This document shows, one piece after another, positions 9,532 to 21,595 of a stretch of DNA of 64,000 nucleotides. The stretch lies in contig CATQJL010000223.1 in NCBI GenBank assembly GCA_958299035.1, positions 74,355,600 to 74,419,599 on the forward strand, written 5' to 3'. The position numbers and the translations under genes are program-made. Every line of letters starts with the position of its first letter. Position 1 is the stretch's first letter. The stretch comes from Cylicocyclus nassatus. Its lineage: Eukaryota; Nematoda; Chromadorea; Rhabditida; Strongylidae. The notes under the pieces were generated by a model, which worked only from the letters and a program-made list of their open reading frames with translations, was not told the DNA's origin and made no database searches.

Positions 9532-12500
9532 TCAACCAGCAGTACAGAAATCACAGCTTTTTCGGCAGTTTTTTCCCATCCATCTGTTGTGATTCGGATG
9601 ATTGCACAAATCTTTGAGAGCCCATGCACCGCAGAAGACATTCGTATCATCGCAATCTGCACGAAAGAAATTTTTGCTAATCGAAATTTCATTCCAAAAA
9701 TTGTACTCACTTGGTATACAATACATTTTATTCAATATGGCGACATCAGCAGCACTCATTCCATCTCGTTGTCCCAAAAGTCCAAGATTCCGTTCTGGGT
9801 CGACCTAGGAAAAATTTATCAATTTCATAACAAGAGAAAAATGCTTGCAAAGTGAAAGAAGTGGTTTTACCTTTGGTATCATCGTCGGCTTTGCAATATT
9901 TACGGCACCTGTATAAGCGTTATAGTGCATGATGCTACCGTAGTCGTATTTTATTCCGTAGCTGAAAGTGTGGGAATGATTGAGTGACACTAGCACTATA
10001 TTAATACGATACATTACTATATAACCTCGAGTCGTTTGTAACTCAATATGTGAGATTGCACACCAAGCCCTATTACCGACGGAGTCCATATTGGTAACTT
10101 CCCAGTAAAACATTCTAGCCTAACAAAATGTAGAAATGTGTTCTACTGAATAACATAAAACCAATTAAGACAAAATAAACAAGGAAACAAATATAAATTA
10201 CCAGAAATGAAGCAGGTTTTAGTTTCGCAGTTCGTCAGTTAGCGTGTATAGTGTGCACTATGCATATTAAGTTACAAATGATCGACGATATAATTTTCAG
10301 ATTATCAAAAATCAAAATCATCAAATTATCACAATGATTCACTTTATAGAAATCATCAGAGATACGAATTATTCGACTGATCTGTCATTGTCTATCAAAA
10401 GATATCTTCTTGTTTTTACAGGGTGGGGCAAAAGTCTGGGAGCCTAATTTGCAGTGCTGTAAATCAGAAACTACCGATGTTTTTGACTCCAAATTTGTGC
10501 CATATATTGCTACGATCATCCTTTACAAATCACATTTTGTCTGGCTGAAAATGCTTGCCTATGCGTAGGAGTTGGGTTTATCAAACAAGAGCTTTGTGAA
10601 GCGAGAAAATCGAAATTTTTGGTCTTCACAACTTATTTCGTAGCCAAAGGTACAATGGATATTCTAGGGCACTTCGATGCATACAAGGTAGAAGAGGCTT
10701 TACGCTATCAGTTCATAGTAGTTGCGTTTGTCAGATACTATTCTTTCGAAAACGCAAAACAAAAATTTGCGAATGCTACCTGCGTGCCAGTGGCCATTTA
10801 ACTCCAAAATAAATTTGAAAGCTATAGGAGCGCTGCAGACACTGAATTTTAGGCAATATCCTCTCCATGAGTCTTCTGTGCAAGCATATACTTGAATTCG
10901 ATCGATCAAGCAATTTCAATATTTTACAAATCACGATTCTTGCTCCCTTTCGCGCAATCATCCAGAATTCGAATATGAGAGTAGACTTGCCTTCAATTGA
11001 AATTCCAAAAAAAATTTTTTCCTAAACACTGCAAAAAAAATTTCTTCGCAGTACGTTGTAGCCACAAGTTTGTTCTATCTCACCGCACATTTGCCTGGTG
11101 AAGGAAACAGTTATCGTAAAGGCGTGGGACGAATTTCATCACGACTGTCTGCGTGCTAAGACAGGCAGACTCGCCAAGATTTCGAAGGGCTGCTTTAAAG
11201 CCGGAAGAGGCAATCTCAAAATTGGAGAGCGGCACTGTATTTGTAAAAATTCGATTTATGTGTGCACCGAATTTTTTGTTCCTAGGCACTTTCCTTCTGA
11301 TTTTATCTGAAAAAGTATTAGGCTCCCAGACTTTTGCCCCACCCTGTACTTGTTGATTTGATTTTTTGAAAAAAAAAAACTAAAAATAACAGAGGGTCTG
11401 GCTTATAGGTCGCACAAAGCAAATCTTGATTCTGTACAGTCAGTGACAACCCCAAAAATTTTTTTCGTGGCTTGAAAATTTTTCGAGAAGAATTGCGGAG
11501 TTTACGCAAATTTCAGAAACCAAAAATTTTGGAAACAATGAGCGCGGCTGGATAATTTGTTTTCAAAAAGCTAATCTAGACTTCTCTAAAATCTGTGAGA
11601 TTTCCCATTTACATATTCAAACATAAATGTTACTAAAATGATTTTGTGACCGTGAATTACTTTAAAAAATTTGCGAATCATTCCCAAAGAAAAATTTGCG
11701 ACTCATTCTCAAACAAATTTGCGAATCATTCTCAAGAAAGAATTTGCGACTTATTCCCAAGAAAGGACTTTACTATCACTAAAAGTGATAGCAAGTTCGA
11801 ATATTTGTGCATTTTCTCCAAAAATGTATAAAAATCTTACGTTGTGAACATTTTTGAATCAGCAACGACAAAATAGTCGTAATGCTGTGGATTGATATTA
11901 CTCCAATCAATCGTGAGATGTTTATCTCTGTCCATCCTCAAGTGTTGATGATTAAGACCAAGAGCATGAAGTGTTTCATGTAAGGCTATTCCTCGAGCCT
12001 AAAAGTAACGAAAATTCACAACTTCGTAGTAATAGTGCAATATTTCTCAACAAAAATGAAATGGAATGCAAGATGAATGACTTACTGTTCCGCATAGGAA
12101 ACTGAGGTAAATGGGATTAGCCGGCTCCGTCCTTCCTATATACGAAAGACCGCAGCTAGAAAATGCATATAGCTTGTATCAAGCTTCACACAACTTTTAG
12201 GCTTACAAAGTTGGATTGTCGATTTTTATGTAGTTGATATGGTAACCCGTAGGTTTTTCCACATATTGGAAACGTAGGCAAGATTTTTGCTCAATCTCCC
12301 TCAGGGCACTGCGCACGTCATCTTTATCATACTCAGCTGAAACAATATTTTACCAAATAATCTTTCTATTTTTCGATTTACAACTGGAAACTCTCAAATA
12401 AAGGTCGTTTTTTACTTTCAACACACTTGAGAGAAAGACTAAGGCAAAAATCAAATGATAGAGTCGAAGCATGGTGCTTACCCAAAGTATCATCGAAGGT

Positions 12501-15500
12501 GTATGGTATCGGTGTGTTCGGATCCCATTTTTGTACAGGATTCTCTTCGAAGAACACTGAGGCTCTAAAATTCATATTTTGGAGATTTAACAATATACTG
12601 TGGGAGAATAAGTGCGAGAAAATTCGAAAACATATTTTTGGGTCATAACGATAATATTATACTTATAGGATTCAGTCTTACTGACTATTCTTTATCACTT
12701 AAAAAGGTCTTTCTCCCAAAAAGCGTTTGGTAAGGTCAACGAATCTTCTCTGTAGTACTAGTCCAAGTTTCAGTCAATGTCAATTACGTACTCTCTTTCA
12801 CATGCAAACTACGCATACGCAGCGCAAAGGCCTGCGTGCGAACCTAAAATCGATGAGGCCCATTTGAATGCCCATTCATACGCGCGCGAACGTGACGCGA
12901 AGCTCATTGCGCTTACGGAAAAGGGAGCTCGTGATTGATACGGACTGTAGATGAATCTCTACTGAATTCTACATTAGCATCATTTCCACGAAACTAGAAT
13001 ATTGAACAAATTGCATTTGGAGATTTGAATTAAACCGCTCAGCCTCTTACAATCTTTTTTTTGCAATTAAAAAACCTTAAAATTGGTTCCTGCGCTAACC
13101 TCTTGACCTTAGCGATGCTGTCGTCAGCACTCGGTGGCGGTGGTGGCTCATCAGTACCAACACCTCCTTTACCAAGTTCGTTAAGAAGGAAGTGAGCTTG
13201 CTTCTCGGTCAGGAGGACGTCTTTGTCAAACACTCCGTTGTCAGCTGCTATCACCTTAAATGTTCGACATATTTTCAAACAAAATCAACAAATGATAGAA
13301 AGAGAGATGAACGTTATTTTGATTGATATTTGAACAGTTCAGAATATTACGATGCGTGTCGTCTTTCACCCTTCCTCATCTCCCTCTTCCAAAGTAATTT
13401 CCTTGGCTATAAAACCTACCACACCCGACAGATTAGCCCTTTCAAGAAGTGCTTGCTTGACTTGCATGGTCCTATCCAACCGAAGATTGATATTGTCAGT
13501 ATTATCCTTTCCAGTCACAGTCTTTTCGAAATCGTAAAGCTGCAAATCAAATTTTCAAAGGTCGAACTGAATCTCCGCCACGATTGGGACCAACCTTCTT
13601 GACTACCGTCTCTTTGAAGGCTATCTGGTCCGGTGGTTGTTCCATGCATTTAAAGCTTCGGCACACATTCTATAGTGATTGATTTCAATACTGAATGGAA
13701 TGGGTTGTTTACTGCTTACTCTGATATGAACACCCGCTTCTGGAGGTATAGCACCAAGACGGAACATAAATTCTCTGGCTGCGTTGACTAGATCTGGATT
13801 TACACCTTGCAAAGGATCGCGAATGAAGAGCCTAAAAAATAAAAGCCTTTGGATTGAGCAATGAGACAAAATAGCCAGGTATCTAACTTAAGTGAACCAT
13901 CAGTCGTTGCTTCCTTTTTCTGAGGAACGAAAATAAGGTTGACACATTTGCATACCTTGGTACCCTCGGTAAGAATTGTCCTCCTTCTCTAAGGACTGTT
14001 TGAATGATGTTCTGGATCTCGCCAAACATCGGAATGTTACCGCCTCTGCAATTCATTCATAAATCACGATCTTCTACGGTTTTTCTACACAGGCCTTAGA
14101 TTCTTGAAAATGTAATCAGCGCTTTCTGGTTGTCAAAAATGATTTCAAGAAAGTGAATTACTAAGACATGAATGTTCAATCAGAATGAATCCATTTCCAT
14201 AACGAATTTCTTAGCTGGAAACCAACTCTCGAATGTTTTTTGTCTTAAAAAATCGGATGTGTGATTTTATTTACCAAATGATTTTCCAGTCAGAATAAAT
14301 CAGAACCTCTCTCAAACTGCAAATTTTTACCTGCATCTAGGATGCCCAGGAAATCGTCTACAGAATCTTCGTGCACGTCTTCGCCATATGTGTTCGGGAG
14401 GAGGTGGACCACGTCCCCAGCCCTAAATAGAATTTTTAAGATTTTACAAAAACGAAAATAGAACCTACTCATACATGGGAAAATTACAGAATTGATTGAT
14501 TCTCTAAGTGCAGAGTCAGAAAGCATGCTATAAGAAAACAGACAAGTGGAAGTGAAGTGGGAACGAAACGGGAACAGAAAAAACTACATTATCTAGGATC
14601 TCTACGTCATGCAACGGACAACGCAGTACCTTGTTTGCAAATGCAAAGCTAGTGAGACTTCTCTGGGAGCTTCTAGCCTTATTCAGGAACTAAAAATGTG
14701 TGCTAACTGATAATGATCAGGGCTCGGCACAGGTGGCTTACCGGGCAAGCTGGATATCGTTTTGGAGGTAAAAAGCAAAGGGGATATCGTTTTTGCGGAA
14801 GAGCATGCCGCTGTCTTGCGATCTGCTGCCGGCACGCTGCCGGCATGCCCGCAGCATGGTTCTTGAACAAACAAAGGGCTTGTTCACAGCGAAGTGAAAA
14901 TGAAATGAAACCAAAATGGGTGTGTAGATGGGTAATGGGGAAATAGTACTATGTGCAAAAAATTATGAAAAAATTTTCACATAATTTTTTCACAAGTTTA
15001 GCACATCTTTGTTTTACATCAAAAACCCTATAAATGAAATTTTGAATCTCCCCAAACCCCTCGCCACCTCCTCGCCTAGTTACAGCCCTCTAAATATTTT
15101 GTATGGCGGCGGCAAGCCTGCTCCGAGCGCGCAACAGCGCGCCGGCCACAGCATGCCGCCAATTCAAAGAATACGAAATTCTTCGAATCTTTTTCGTTTG
15201 CTCATGCTGCTTTTAAGTTTTTTTCATTATTTTTTGTTATTCATGATTGATCCATTCCTGATCGCGTCACAGATGATGTCGTATTTGTGTAGCGAAATCG
15301 GCGGGGACTTCGTTTTTGCAAAATTGAAAATGAAAAAGCCACCTCTTGCCGAGCCCTGATAATGATCCACGAATTTGTGCGTAGTGTTTACATATCTACA
15401 TGAATCTATAATACTAACTACTCTTGTTTTGCTTACACGTAAACTATGAATAATGTCTTCTCCATTCATGCCAATTAGACCGTCCGCAACATTTGCTGCC

Positions 15501-18500
15501 ATTCTGCCAACTCCTTCTGCGGCTTCACTGAGGGCTTCCCCAAATTGACTCAATCTGTCGCCCTCAAACACTTTCTTCCATAGCTTTGGGTGTTTCTACT
15601 TGATTTTATGACGTAAGTCTGGCTCTTCTAAGTTTCTACCAACTATCGCTACACCTAAGAAACTTTTGAAGTGCGCTAACTCACCATAGAACCAGGTCCC
15701 GGACCATTTGGTGGTGACCATGGAGGCGGCGGCCCTCTTGGCGGCGGAGGAAACTGGCGCATTGGCGGACCACCCGGAGGAGGTGGACCCACAGGAGGTG
15801 GAGGACCATCACGATGATGTGGACCACCATGGTGAGGAGGACCACCAGGAAATGGTGGCCCGTCTGGTCCTCCCCAACCTCTAGGTCCGCCTGGTCCTTG
15901 ATTTCCCCATCCAGGGCCTTGATTACCCCATCCTGCCTGACCTTGGTTACCCCATCCACCACCGTTCGCAATGCCACCTGTAATTTAGAGTCGTTACCAA
16001 AGGCACTATAATTTTCTCTTATAATTCGCTACCAGAGTACTTTTAGCTACTGATGGTAGAATATGAGTTGTTTCTCGATTTCCAAATACTAGGTGGGTGC
16101 AAAAGTTCGTTCGCCAGTTTTCAAAAGTCATAATTTTCTTTCTATTTGATGGATTTCTTCCACGTTTTATTCATCTGAAAGACGAAACCATTTTCTTTAC
16201 AGCAGTGTCCTTGCCATGGATTGGTAAAGAAAGTTCGGGAGAGTGGTGCAATTGAACGAAATTATCCAAAAAGTGGCATTTTTCAAGTAGAGTCGCAAAA
16301 ATTTATTAAGTATTGTTAGAGAGAAAGTTTTGCTTTTTGCTATAGCACCTTTCCTACGAATTAGAACGAAAAAGATCGAGAGTCAAAATCAAATAAGGAG
16401 AATTACTTCAGTTTTGCAATTTTCAAGCACTCTCAAAGAGCCTGAAAATGTCACAGCAGCAACTGAACAGTCATAAACATAGGTTCTATAACCTACTCTT
16501 CCTAGCCAGCAAGCTCCGAGCTAATCGAGAGCAATTTCGTTTTTCGCGATTTTTTCGGATTTTCGGGTCTGCTTTTTTAAGAAAATTGCTCTTAAACAGC
16601 ACGAGACTCGCTCAGCTAGAAAGAGGAAGTTATAAAACCTATGTTTATGATTGATTCGGTTTTTGCTGTGACAATTTTAGGCTCTCTTGAGCATGCTCAA
16701 AAATTGCAAAACTGAGGTAATTCCCTTTATTTGTTTCTAACACTCGATTTTTCGTTGTGATTATGAGGAAGGTACTTTAGTATTGAGCGAAATTCTCTAT
16801 CTACTTCCTTTTTCGCGACCCTGCTTGAAAATGCCAATTTTGAGTAATCTCGTTCAATTGCATCCATCTCTCGAACTTTCTTCTGCCATTTTATGGTAAA
16901 AAGTACAAAGAGAATGGTTTCCTCTCTTGAGGAACAGAAATTGGAAGAAATCCATCGAGTACAAAAAAAGTTATAATTTTTTGAAAAATGGCGAACAAAC
17001 ATTGCACCCACCTATTATTTGGTTGATATTCTGGCTCAATTTTCATTTAACCTTCTAACTCGATTTCTTCCTAAATTTCTCCGCGGATTAATGTACTCTA
17101 TCATGATGTGCCTCTAAAAAATGCCAAAATTTGACAATATCTCTTTTTCTTCCATATTACGACTTTACCAGGGACGAAGCTCACACAAAAAGCTGTTTTT
17201 CCAAAAATTTCACCCTCACTGTCGTGCCCAAAATACAAAATATCCGGAATATACGATAAAGTCTGAAATAATAAGGCTCAACAAAAGATTTTGAAGCGGG
17301 TAAGCAAAAATTAGCGATGAAACCTCATTAATCGTGCTTCTCTAATAGCCCTTCTCCATTTTAGCTAACCCAACAAAATAGAGCAGTGCCCAGAGGCAGG
17401 TCCAGCGACGAAAATCCAAAAATAGCAGCGGCCTCAAAGTGTAAATGGTTGCACTATTGCATGGCATCTGACTCATCGGACAGCTCAGCTCCAGAATTAG
17501 ATATTGACTCAACACCCAACGATTTATCAAACTTTAAAGTACAGTTCCCAAAAAAACTAGCCAGTGTAGTGTAATCGTTCCCACCCTTGGAAGGAAGTAG
17601 GTTTTTGAGCACATTACGTTTTCACCTTCGATCGAGAGACATCGCGCTAATTTGCTTCGTTCAACAACCTTGGACTACAAATGACCAGAAGTTCTTATAA
17701 CGAGTAGTCTTTGATTTCCTTATAGCAGCACGTACAGAGTTCTTGATAAGGTGAACTTACTTCATTCCAATCAAGTAGCAAGAGAAAGCTATGAAACATA
17801 TGCAACAATCATTTTTAGCGCACTAATTCTAGAATTGTTTAAAAAAATCAAAATGTAATTATAGAAACCAAATTGTACAGAAGGATGCATTAGGAGAACC
17901 TCTTGTTAGGAAAGAACTCACGAATGATTTAGTTTACTTTTCCATTCAAATTAAGCAATCCGTAGACTTATATATGTCTTTTTTTCAATTTGAAAGCTCC
18001 TTAAACGAAATCCAAAATCAAGAAACACCACTTTGTTACAAAAGTTGCGCACCAACAAATATATTTGCAATTTGTCTCAAAAATTCTGGCATCTCTTCAA
18101 GAAATGTTGATTTTGATAATATCACACACAGTGCATTCCCGCTGCACTGCACTTTGATTTGATATATTATCAATCATACAAAGCATAAAGAATAAGAAAA
18201 AAATGGAAATCGTGACTCGCTTTTTAAAGTATTTTCGAGAAATTTTTTCGATTAGCAAAGGTGAAAGCTAAGTGAAAAGTACCTTGATATTCATCATTTG
18301 CTAAGCAATCCAAAAAAACTTTCCGTTATATTTTCTTTGTCAGATTGTACCGCCGTGACTTGCAACTTTTTCAAAAGAACGCTTGATTTTTCATTCAGAA
18401 AAACGTGAAGCGAGCGAATCGCTGATGAAGATCACAATTTTTCAAAAAGTTGGATATCTTCGCTTGATATTGGTCTAGTTAAAATTTCGGAGACTTATTA

Positions 18501-18696
18501 GTAAGATGCTTTGAACATATATGAAGCATTCAATATCGTTGATTTTATTGTGGTTTGGGTCAGAAAGCAATACTGGAGGTATGAATAATATCAACATTTA
18601 GTAGAGAAGAAACCTACCAAGTATCTGTCCAAGCAGTCCTTGGCCTTGTCCGTGACAAGTATGTACAGTTACCAAAATCAGCAGAGGTAATGACAT
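9532..18696 (-). CDS. nas-9: Astacin zinc metalloprotease with ShK domain, nas-9-like, 16 exons
   Basis: Secreted protease assembled in phase from exons (5'->3' on the minus strand) 18696-18618, 15977-15685, 15583-15437, 14422-14331, 14045-13956, 13831-13720, 13669-13595, 13539-13420, 13254-13100, 12564-12482, 12336-12207, 12155-12086, 11998-11841, 9961-9871, 9804-9711 and 9656-9532, giving 637 aa. Order: short signal peptide; Gly/Pro/Trp-rich segment (27-124) with GWGNQGP repeats; long prodomain with a VFDKDVLLT stretch (345-348 match the aspartate-switch FxGD except for the Gly); dibasic KR at 387-388 before ASVFFEENPVQKW; zinc site HETLHALGLNH (489-499); Met-turn SIMHY (544-548); the four astacin cysteines; ShK domain with six Cys (598-634). 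A low-complexity N-terminus plus one ShK domain resembles C. elegans NAS-9 as I recall it, but no search was run. The donor after exon 7 (GTTGGT) is weak. Introns carry three transposon-derived elements. Confidence 0.87.
10419..11346. mobile_element. Tc1/mariner-like element in astacin intron 14
   Basis: The 928-bp element begins CAGGGTGGGGCAAAAGTCTG and ends in its inverse, flanked by TA on both sides, as for Tc1/mariner insertions. Matching end sequence extends about 27 bp. The plus frame at 11098-11310 contains VKAWDEFHHDCLR, reminiscent of the C-terminal AWD/E..P..I segment of IS630/Tc1 transposases, but no full transposase or DDE triad remains. The element is non-autonomous or decayed, and its splice neighbours (9961, 11841) are intact. 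Confidence 0.85.
14718..15358. mobile_element. Non-autonomous hAT element in astacin intron 3
   Basis: The 641-bp element starts CAGGGCTCGGCAC and ends in the inverse TTGCCGAGCCCTG. It is flanked by a perfect 8-bp duplication, ATAATGAT, at 14710-14717 and 15359-15366. The 8-bp duplication and CAGGG termini are hAT hallmarks. No transposase is present. Internal sequence (AAGCAAAGGGGATATCGTTTT) is shared in inverse orientation with the element at 43682-44874. Confidence 0.93.
16090..17014. mobile_element. Palindromic mariner derivative, copy 2, in astacin intron 1
   Basis: It begins TAGGTGGGTGCAAAAGTTCG and ends in the inverse GCACCCACCTA. The arms (about 450 bp) pair across a centre near 16560, and TA stands at each border. 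It shares with copy 1 internal blocks such as TTGAGCATGCTCAAAAATTG and GCTAATCGAGAGCAATTTCG. No transposase. Confidence 0.87.
17172..17574 (+). pseudogene. Possible decayed two-exon gene fragment inside astacin intron 1
   Basis: Two plus-strand segments, 17172-17299 (after TTTACCAG, ending at a GTAAGC donor) and 17365-17574 (after TCTCCATTTTAG, ending at TAA), join in phase. The second encodes 69 residues, including an acidic Ser-rich stretch (SDSSDSSAPELD) and the end FKVQFPKKLASVV. The first has an in-frame TGA at 17264-17266. No start exon and no recognised family. It lies antisense within the 2.6-kb first intron of the astacin gene. A decayed or captured gene end is the simplest reading; chance cannot be excluded. 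Confidence 0.35.
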
Positions 18697-21393
18697 GGCA
18701 CGATCGACGCCTAGGCCGCTGGAATAGCCGCAGTCCGAGAGATGAAGAAGCAGCGAAGGGGAAGAATGATGATGAACGTCAAAGAACACTGTGTTACAAA
18801 AACCTGTTCGTGGCGTAGAAGTAACAATGCGATAAGGTAATTTCGGCGAACCGCGAGACCATAATGAATTCGGCAATCTTACAGCAATTGTTGAGTTTTT
18901 CATTGCTGGCACGAAGCTATTGGATACCATAAACAATTTTTCTGGACGGATATTAGGCACATGGGCAAGTGTAATGACACGAAGGTAAAATTGTGTATCT
19001 ACAAATAGGGTAAACAAAATAATTTCTTTTATGCAGTGTCCAAACAAGTTCAGGCGGGCCTTTTCATATTGGGATGATGATTTGTAGGCGGTGATTGAGC
19101 CATTGCCCCAGCGGCAGGTCATTAAAATCATTTGTCGTTGAGATATATAGCTTCGGACCCTCGCCCATACCGTACTCAGGATGCTGAGCTCGCACTGAAG
19201 GAATACGGTACTGGCTAAGAACTCGAAGTTGAGTTTTCGACTACCAATGAATCGAGCTGCCATAGGGCAGTAACCTACCTCTGTATTTATTTTCCCATTC
19301 AGTACTTTGAATAAAGAGTTAAGATACCTGGTTTCCTGGTTATTGTCTATAAGCGCCACTATAAGCTGGACGGTCAAGCGGCAAATTGTAAAAAAAATCA
19401 AATTTGGTTCTAACAAAGCGTTGTTTTGATGAAAGTCTTGGAAGGGTAAGAGATGATTGCTTGGAAAAATTTTCTAGAATTTTATTATGGCTATAGAAAA
19501 TTTCTCGGGCAGTCGTGAACGTATCACGATTTTTCAGCATCGAGGCATAAATAGATTTTTGCAAAACTTATCACTGAACAGGACAAAGCTGAAAAATTTG
19601 CAAAACGTGCAACAGAAATCGACGATTCCTGAATGTTTGAAATAGACAATGCTTTTATTGCGGTTCAAATGGAACCATTTAGCATAGAACAGGTTATAAA
19701 CGTGAAGATTTAAGAGAATTCTATTGCACAAATTGACCAAAGAGTGTATTTTCAGATGTTTGAATGCGAACAATAGAAAGCCATTATTATGCTTGTAAGA
19801 AGTTTGCTATGCAAGAATATTGAAGTTTCTCACCACTTTAGGTTAACTTGTTTGAAAGTATGTAGCATAGTACATTTTGTTTCCTAGCTTGACAAATAAA
19901 TTGTACATTAGAAATGTAGCCTGCTTCATGCTGGAAAGTAATAAGGAAGATAGTAAATTCAAAAGAAGAGTATCACTTGCCATAAGAAATAGAAAAATAG
20001 CGCAACCACTAGAAACGCTTGCTGAGGAAAAACTATCAAAAGGCTTCTTTCGAATTCCGTAGAAGATAATTCTTTTCCCTGGGAAGAGACTACAATAAAG
20101 CATGTTTTGAAAATGATAGAGCAGGTAAGAGGAGAATAAAAACTCGGGATTTCATTTTATTACCAAAAAGTAGAGGAGATGTGAAGATCGTAGGTCAATA
20201 TTTACTACCTTCCCTGCAACATTTCTGGAATCCAATAAATCTCGAATAATAATGTGTCGAAGGGTCAATAAACTGTCTGAAGCAATAGAACAAAAAAAAC
20301 TTTGATTCCAGCTTGGCTGCTCCAAACTGCTATCTTTGTTTTCTAAGTTTTCGTAACTTTACTCAGAAAAGCTGAAACTTCAAAATCTCATTTTCGAAAT
20401 CTCAAAATCGCATTGTTGAACTGCCTCGTTTTCTTCGTTGTTATGCCGAAAATTTTCTGCTAAAGATTACAGATAACTATGAATCTATATCAAATCAAGC
20501 TTTGAAAAGAAAAAAAGTTGTAGCACCTTGAAACCTTCCTCAAATTTTGAACTGAGTGCTTTTGTAGGCAGAAGTATGCTTATGGTGAAAGACTGTTTTT
20601 AGAACCAATGGATTAAACGAAAAGCAAAGTTGAGCAAACCAACTCAACGAAAAAGGCTAAGCGCAATAAACAAGTCATTTAGCAGAACAGCAAGAGCACA
20701 ATTTTACAACTGTAAACATTTAGATTTTGGATGCCTTATTGCTTACGATTCTCACAAGGGCTGTATGAAGTCTTTGCTTGAAAGTCAGTGCTTTAAGGCT
20801 TTAACATAAACTGTAAATAGCACATGTAATATATTTGCACTTTTTACTAATAAATCCTATCCCTGCTAATTGCGTAGTCAGCTTTCTGCTTTATCTCAAC
20901 TACGATCTCAAGAATAAAATAATTGGCTTGCTAGTTGAATCTTTACAGGAGAGGAATCAGTTCTTTTCCAGCTATATATTGGAAGTTTAGCAACAACATG
21001 TTTCAAATCAAACTGCAGTAGGGGATTGTTGAAGTTGGAAAGAATGCAAATGAACGTTGCAAGACAAATTACTCCCTCAGAAATTTCTTTCGTCCTGAAA
21101 GAAAATTTTAGTAAAAATAGAAAACGGTGTTTGCGTTGGTCATCTCAGTGACAGAATGAATAAGTTGGGGAACTTCAGGGCCTTTCTTTTATGCATGCAT
21201 AATCAAAGGTTTCCAAATGTCAAAAATGTATTTGTTAGAAAAATTGCACTATGAGTAACAACAGTTTTCACCAATGAACAATTCTCGATTTTTGAAACCG
21301 GTAATGTCTAAGACAAGTTTATAAAATGATGGAGTGGTGTGACCATTTCTGAAGGTACAAGGAAGTAGGCAAAAGTGATATCATCTTCTACTA
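18697..21393. other. Intergenic region upstream of the astacin gene
   Basis: No convincing gene. The frame of the astacin first exon stays open upstream on the minus strand to 19416 (272 codons in all) but lacks any family feature. A second minus frame at 19340-19564 and short plus frames at 19561-20062 are also unremarkable. From 20100 to 21393 nothing was seen. Confidence 0.5.
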
Positions 21394-21595
21394 AGGCTCC
21401 GGACAGACTTCACGCGATTTGATCGTTGCGACTCAATCGGACATTTCCATTCATTTTCATTTCACATTCAAAAATTTCGGGCTGGAAAAGTATCACAACC
21501 GAAATGCAAGTTGATCGGCATGGAATGATGTTGTAACAGTTGTCTCGTCGCGATTCAGTCGCGACGATCAAATCGGGTGAAGTCTGTCCGGGGCC
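21394..21595. mobile_element. ~200-bp MITE
   Basis: The ends are inverse copies over about 40 bp: AGGCTCCGGACAGACTTCAC on the left, GTGAAGTCTGTCCGGGGCC on the right, continuing through TTTGATCGT..GCGACT. TA flanks both sides (21392-21393, 21596-21597). No coding capacity. Probably a TA-targeting family. Confidence 0.8.

Noticed and set aside
15681..15977. 98-aa minus frame MALRTVV...
   Set aside because: It is the wrong frame of astacin exon 2; the phase-consistent frame is the Gly/Pro-rich one.
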